DNA from: Rhexocercosporidium sp. MPI-PUGE-AT-0058
Lineage: Eukaryota > Ascomycota > Leotiomycetes > Helotiales
Length of the DNA: 64,000 nucleotides
Direction: 5' to 3'
NCBI GenBank assembly: GCA_020746875.1
Contig: JAGTJL010000027.1
Coordinates: 186,001 to 250,000, forward strand
The notes below the pieces were generated by a model that did no database searches, had not been told where the DNA came from, and saw nothing but the letters and a program-made list of their open reading frames with translations. Shown piece by piece: positions 59,934 through 64,000 of the stretch; the stretch's first letter is position 1, and each line of letters starts with the position of its first letter. Made by a program: the position numbers and the translations under genes.

Positions 59934-60898
59934 CTATAACTCCCCCCACCCAACCAACCCACCAACCCACTCCATCCACCCCATCACCTCTTCATCTCTC
60001 TCACCAGGCAACCTAACCGCCTCCCACTCCTCCTTCTCCACACCCCTCCACTCCTCAACAGGAATCCACCCAATATAATTCCTATCCCCAAACCCGCCAA
60101 TCCAATACACCTCCTCAACAACCAACCTCACCCACTCACTAGTATGGATCGGGTTCCCCGGCAGCCAGTACTTCGCATCGCCGTGCATGTCCGTGAAGCA
60201 TTTCGCGAGCTTGAGCGTGTCGACTAGGGAGGGGGCGATGGGCTCGAGGTGGCCGAGGAGGGAGAAGCGGGGGAGGGAGGCGGCGGAGTAGGATGATGTG
60301 TGAGGAGGGGTCCAGCGGAGGGAGAGGGAGATGTTGGAGCCTGCTGCGACGTTCTTGAAGGAGGTGGCGATGGAGATGGCGAGGATGGTGGGGTTGCCGG
60401 TGGGTTCGCAGTCGGCTATGTAGTCTGTTGGGTGGAGGGTGGGTTAGCAGAGAATTTAGAGCATAGGTAGCTAGGAAGGCGTTGTTGGGTTTTGTGTTTG
60501 CAGTGTAGGTTCAATCAAGCTCGGGTGGCAAGTAAACAAGGGACTTGGGGATATGTGCAGTTGTAAAGAAAGAACACAAAGAACGACAGCAACGGAATAC
60601 AAGAGATCATACCCATCAACCCAATCGGAATACCACCCAAATTCTGTGGACGCTGCTCCTTCGTCCCTTCATCTTCATCCTCCTGGGAATGCGACTTGCT
60701 AGACGGGAAGACAGTAGCTAATGTTCCTATCCCAGTGAGATGCAGGACCCTGCGTGCGAGAACGGCTGATTCGTAGGATGTGGGAATTTTATTTGTTGAT
60801 CCGGAGGGAGGAGACGGGTTTGAGAAGATGTGTTGCGGTGTGAGAGCGTTGGCTGCTGCGAGGGGGAGGACGGTGAGGGCGAAGAGGGGGAGATGCAT
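59934..60898 (-). CDS. CREG-like / PNPOx-fold secreted protein
   Basis: Two exons, 60898-60613 and 60424-59934, with a 188-nt intron; 258 residues. A signal peptide (MHLPLFALTVLPLAAANA) is followed by the family blocks YESAVLARRVLHLTGIGTL, GGIPIGLM, then after the intron DYIADCEPTGNPTILAISIA, TSFKNVAAGSNISLSLRW, SLPRFSLLGHLEPI, LAKCFTDMHGDAKYWLPGN, HTSEWVRLVVEEVYWIGGFG and GWIPVEEW. This is the flavin-binding split-barrel (pyridoxamine 5'-phosphate oxidase-like) fold of CREG proteins, which are secreted or endolysosomal glycoproteins that usually lack oxidase activity. The physiological role in fungi is not established. Confidence 0.88.
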
Positions 60899-61633
60899 CT
60901 TGACTGATTTGAATGATTTTGATATTCTCTTGAAGAGAATGACAATATAGGGAGATGAGGAGGAGAAACAGATTTAAGAAAGGAAGAGAGATGAAGAGCA
61001 GGAAATAAGACACGGATGTAGAGACCAGCTCTGTAGGAGTTCTTGGGAGCAGAAGCTCGGAAGAGGACAGGCCAAGCTTGGAGTGGAACGATCTGATTAG
61101 ATCAGACTGAGATCAGAAGATCAACGCCAATGCGCTTTTCGGCTTGACTCGGGCTCCGATATCGTTTATCTTCACGTGGAGACTTCTGGCAGCACTTGCA
61201 GCTTGGAAGGGAACAACGAAGTTGAAGATATACCCGCACTATTTATTCAAGATAAGCTGCGGTTCCTCTCCCAATAAGTCTTGAGGTGCTCGCGAGTCAA
61301 TGGGTCTGATATCCGAGGTACCAAGCTGACTCATACACGTGACATCCAGATGCCCTAGAGCCTAGCGCCCTCCTAAGCGAGAAGTCCGCTCTGCATTCCA
61401 CACTTTCAAAAATCCCAATCGACGACGCCTTCGATTCCCTCCATCGACAACTACCACCAAACTGTGAGTCTCCATCCCTCAACACCCGTCTACAGTTGCT
61501 CTTCGCACCGATCATCACGATACAAGATTCCGCGGATTCGAGAGCTGTCAGGAAGGAAGCATTAATAGCTGATTGCGATTTTGCCACCCTGTAGTATCGA
61601 CTTTCCAACCCAAGAAACCGATAAACCGCAATC
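60899..61633. promoter_or_regulatory. Divergent promoter region, CREG-like and RPS30
   Basis: 735 bp between the starts of the minus-strand CREG-like gene and the plus-strand RPS30 gene. Pyrimidine-rich stretches lie before the RPS30 start, as is usual for ribosomal-protein genes. No individual element can be named with confidence. Confidence 0.45.
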
Positions 61634-62088
61634 ATGGGAAAGGTCCACGGATCCCTCGCTCGTGCCGGAAAGGTCAAGTCTCAAACACCAAAGGTACGAT
61701 ATACATTCTGCGATGCATTTGGAGATGGAGGGGAGAGGGTGGGGGAATGGATGGAGTGGCTGGGTTGAGGCGCGATCATGATGACACTGTATTGTGGCGA
61801 AGAGAAGAAAGATGGGATGGGGGTGAATGCTTGGACGGGATTCGACGCTGGAAGGATTGATGGATGTACGAATGAACGAATGCTGATGGACTACGCAAAC
61901 AGGTTGAGCCACAAGAGAAGAAGAAGACCCCCAAGGGCCGCGCGAAGAAGAGAATCACATACACCCGCCGCTTCGTGAACGTTACTCTCACCGGTGGCAA
62001 GCGGAAGGTTCGTCAAACCAACTTATTTACACCCCTCGAACCACCCAACTAACTCTCCCTCCAGATGAACCCCAACCCAACCACATAA
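61634..62088 (+). CDS. RPS30: 40S ribosomal protein eS30
   Basis: Three exons, 61634-61693, 61903-62007 and 62065-62088, with introns of 209 and 57 nt, all phase 0; 62 residues, the normal fungal length. The product runs [55 protein letters not shown] and ends MNPNPTT. This is a small basic protein of the 40S head/shoulder region. As usual in fungi it is not fused to the ubiquitin-like FUBI moiety found in animals. The last exon is only 24 nt including the stop, so automatic annotation may miss it and end the protein in the second intron. Confidence 0.96.
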
Positions 62089-63506
62089 ACAGCCAATCAA
62101 CAATGAGTGTGGGATAGGGCAGGGCGTTGCTTTGGTTTTACTTGCTTATCTTTGGAATGGCGGAAACGACGAAGATGGGTGATGCGGGCTGGAGAGTGAG
62201 GGCTTGGCTTGATCCATCAGCAGTCATGAATCAGGCAGATGGAATGAATGGCTCTTGATTGATAAATGAAGGCATTCTTTTTCTTTCCGGTTTGAGGATG
62301 ATGGATGAATGGGCTGGGTGTGTTCCTCTGTGCCTTGCTCGCTCGCTCATGCGGAACGGAGGAATGGGATGGATGGGATGATGCATCGAGATGGCGTCTT
62401 TGTTTGTACATTTGACGAATGCTTCGGGCTTTTTCTTGCCTACCTACCTGCTCTGGTCTCGCCTGCCTTCTGGGAGGTCAACATGAATTGAGACTCCGAT
62501 CCCCTCCAGGGTGTGTGCTCTGCTACTGTCATGTGCGTGATACGAGTTCGGGTGTATGTTTTTAAGAAAGTTGTACGCCATGGAGGATTTCAAGTGTGAG
62601 GAGGCGTGGTGCAAAAGAGGGATCGACATTGGGTGTAAGTGAGCGTCTCTAGCAGCAGGCATACCCACCTCTACCATGATTCATAAACGCTTCAAGCCAA
62701 GATGCAAATGCATTCAACTCTCGAAGCGCGATACCTGCTACTATATATTTCCTAACCCTCAGTTCTCTCATCCTTTCTCCTCTCATTTTGCCTATCTTCA
62801 GGAATCCAAATTCTCATTCGTGGACTGAATTGCATTGTGTATCTACATTTCTTTTACTCAGTCTTCCCAATCTATAACTTCTACACACCGCCCCCCCCCC
62901 CCCCCCCCCAAATCTGTCTCTCGTACAAACCCACCCAAAATACGACTTCGTTTCAATTCCTCCGTCCCCCTCCCAGAAGCCTGAAGTGGATCCTTCCCTC
63001 CTCTCCATCCACTTACCATCACCCCTCACCCAAGCGGCTCCGGACCCTCTTCGGACGGACGATTTCCACAACAGGCAAGCCGGCAGAGATGAAGTTTTGT
63101 TCGCTCGCCCAAAGTCTGTTTCAACGTTCAAGAGTGGGTTTTTATGGAGATTTTTCTTTCTCCTTTGTCGTCTGTGGGCTTGAAGATTAAGTTTCCTGCA
63201 GGTTGAGGTCATCATAGACCCTTGAATGTGGGAGATCACTTTGGATAATTTCGGGGGGAGGGACGGGGAGTACTTAGGTTGGGGAGGCTGCTGCTTTGGG
63301 TTGTTTACTTCAAATTCTTTCTTCAGTACTCGCTTCAATTTGCGTCTTGACTACCAGCATCATTCTCTCGCACCCCTCAAGTCTAGTCGATGTATAACGT
63401 ACGTCTCATCTTAACACCTTCCACGCTCAACCATCCCTTTCAAGATCCATAATCCAACTTTCCGGAACATAAAACCCGATCTTCTTACCACCTGCCTACT
63501 GCTAAA
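62089..63506. other. Intergenic region, includes an 18-base C run
   Basis: No gene is supported. A homopolymer of about 18-19 C at 62891-62909 is notable. Overlapping frames on both strands around 62814-63338 arise from pyrimidine-rich DNA. Confidence 0.45.
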
Positions 63507-63809
63507 ATGTCGAAATCCTCCTCCACCCCGACATCTACCACATCCACCACCACCTTACCCAAAATCGTAACCACCACAACAAAAACCAAATCCCCCGCCC
63601 CCTCCCTCCACGAAGACGAATACACCACAAGTCATTTCTCCGAGCACCAGATCAAAGTAATCGACTTCGCTCCGGGATCACTCGTCACTCAGACTCGGGA
63701 CGCGGAGATAGCGAGGAAGAGGTCGTTGAGGAAGAGGATTCAGGTCCTGGTGTGGAATCCGAGAGCAAGGTACTCCAGAAGGGGGAGGTTGATGGAGATT
63801 TTGGGGTGA
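63507..63809 (+). CDS. Small hypothetical protein, 100 aa
   Basis: Single exon with ATG at 63507. The product begins with an S/T-rich low-complexity stretch (MSKSSSTPTSTTSTTTLPK). It then has a more ordinary segment (YTTSHFSEHQIKVIDFAPGS, LVTQTRDAEIARKRSLRKRI) and a basic end (RYSRRGRLMEILG). Codon use is like that of neighbouring core genes. No domain is recognised. It could be a complete small gene or the first exon of a longer one. Confidence 0.45.
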   Translation: MSKSSSTPTSTTSTTTLPKIVTTTTKTKSPAPSLHEDEYTTSHFSEHQIKVIDFAPGSLVTQTRDAEIARKRSLRKRIQVLVWNPRARYSRRGRLMEILG

Positions 63810-64000
63810 ATTTAGGGCTTGAACGGTTTCAGGGGATCTATATAGATTCTTCTGAGAAACGATTGAAGAGAGGGGAATGATATGGACTTGAGTCTATAAA
63901 GATGATGACTCCTTGAAGAATGTTCCGGATTGTCTGAGTTTCTTGGAGCAAGTGTACCCTGCAGTGCTTGTTCGCAATATCTACTTCAGCCGTCCTCTTG

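Overview
The window reads as nuclear DNA of a filamentous ascomycete (Pezizomycotina). Genes have short introns (about 50-100 nt) with GT..AG ends and CTRAY-type branch sites. It carries an AreA-type GATA regulator ending in the conserved WEWLTMSL tail, a HET-NACHT-WD40 receptor, a WSC cell-surface protein, IPI1 and a 62-residue uS/eS30 (RPS30). I do not name a species. All exon structures are hand-derived from frame continuity and splice signals.

Layout. (1) 1-20 kb is a gene-poor accessory stretch holding three same-strand paralogs of the fungal DUF6594 family (1085-2636, 8399-9993, 16549-18089). They share one six-exon architecture, including a third exon of exactly 279 nt in each. A decayed fourth copy lies at about 19.39-19.67 kb, followed by a 250-bp MITE with perfect 6-bp target duplications. 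Other fossil coding pieces lie between 4 and 7.5 kb. (2) 21-24.3 kb, minus strand, is areA with one intron, preceded by about 8 kb in which I can support no gene. (3) 32.3-47.6 kb is a second accessory stretch. It holds an unresolved hypothetical gene, a broken multi-pass membrane gene (34.8-35.9 kb, minus), a WSC-domain membrane protein, an intact HET-NACHT-WD40 NLR, and a small C-terminal membrane protein gene interrupted by one in-frame TAG. (4) 47.9-64 kb is conserved core: a 1005-residue fungal protein, a Roadblock/LC7 protein preceded by a tiny membrane protein, IPI1, a DUF262 (GmrSD-N-like) protein, a CREG-like secreted protein, RPS30 and a small hypothetical.

The most striking structure is at 38107-44432. 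Divergent inverted repeats about 0.4 kb long, flanked by TA on both sides, enclose exactly one gene, the intact 1464-residue NLR, and no transposase. The element looks like a Tc1/mariner- or pogo-style non-autonomous transposon, or a pair of MITE arms, carrying an innate-immunity/heterokaryon-incompatibility receptor as cargo. It sits 82 bp beyond the stop codon of the WSC gene. The receptor has about 13 near-identical WD40 repeats with a higher-order period of three repeats, the pattern expected of a fast-evolving recognition domain.
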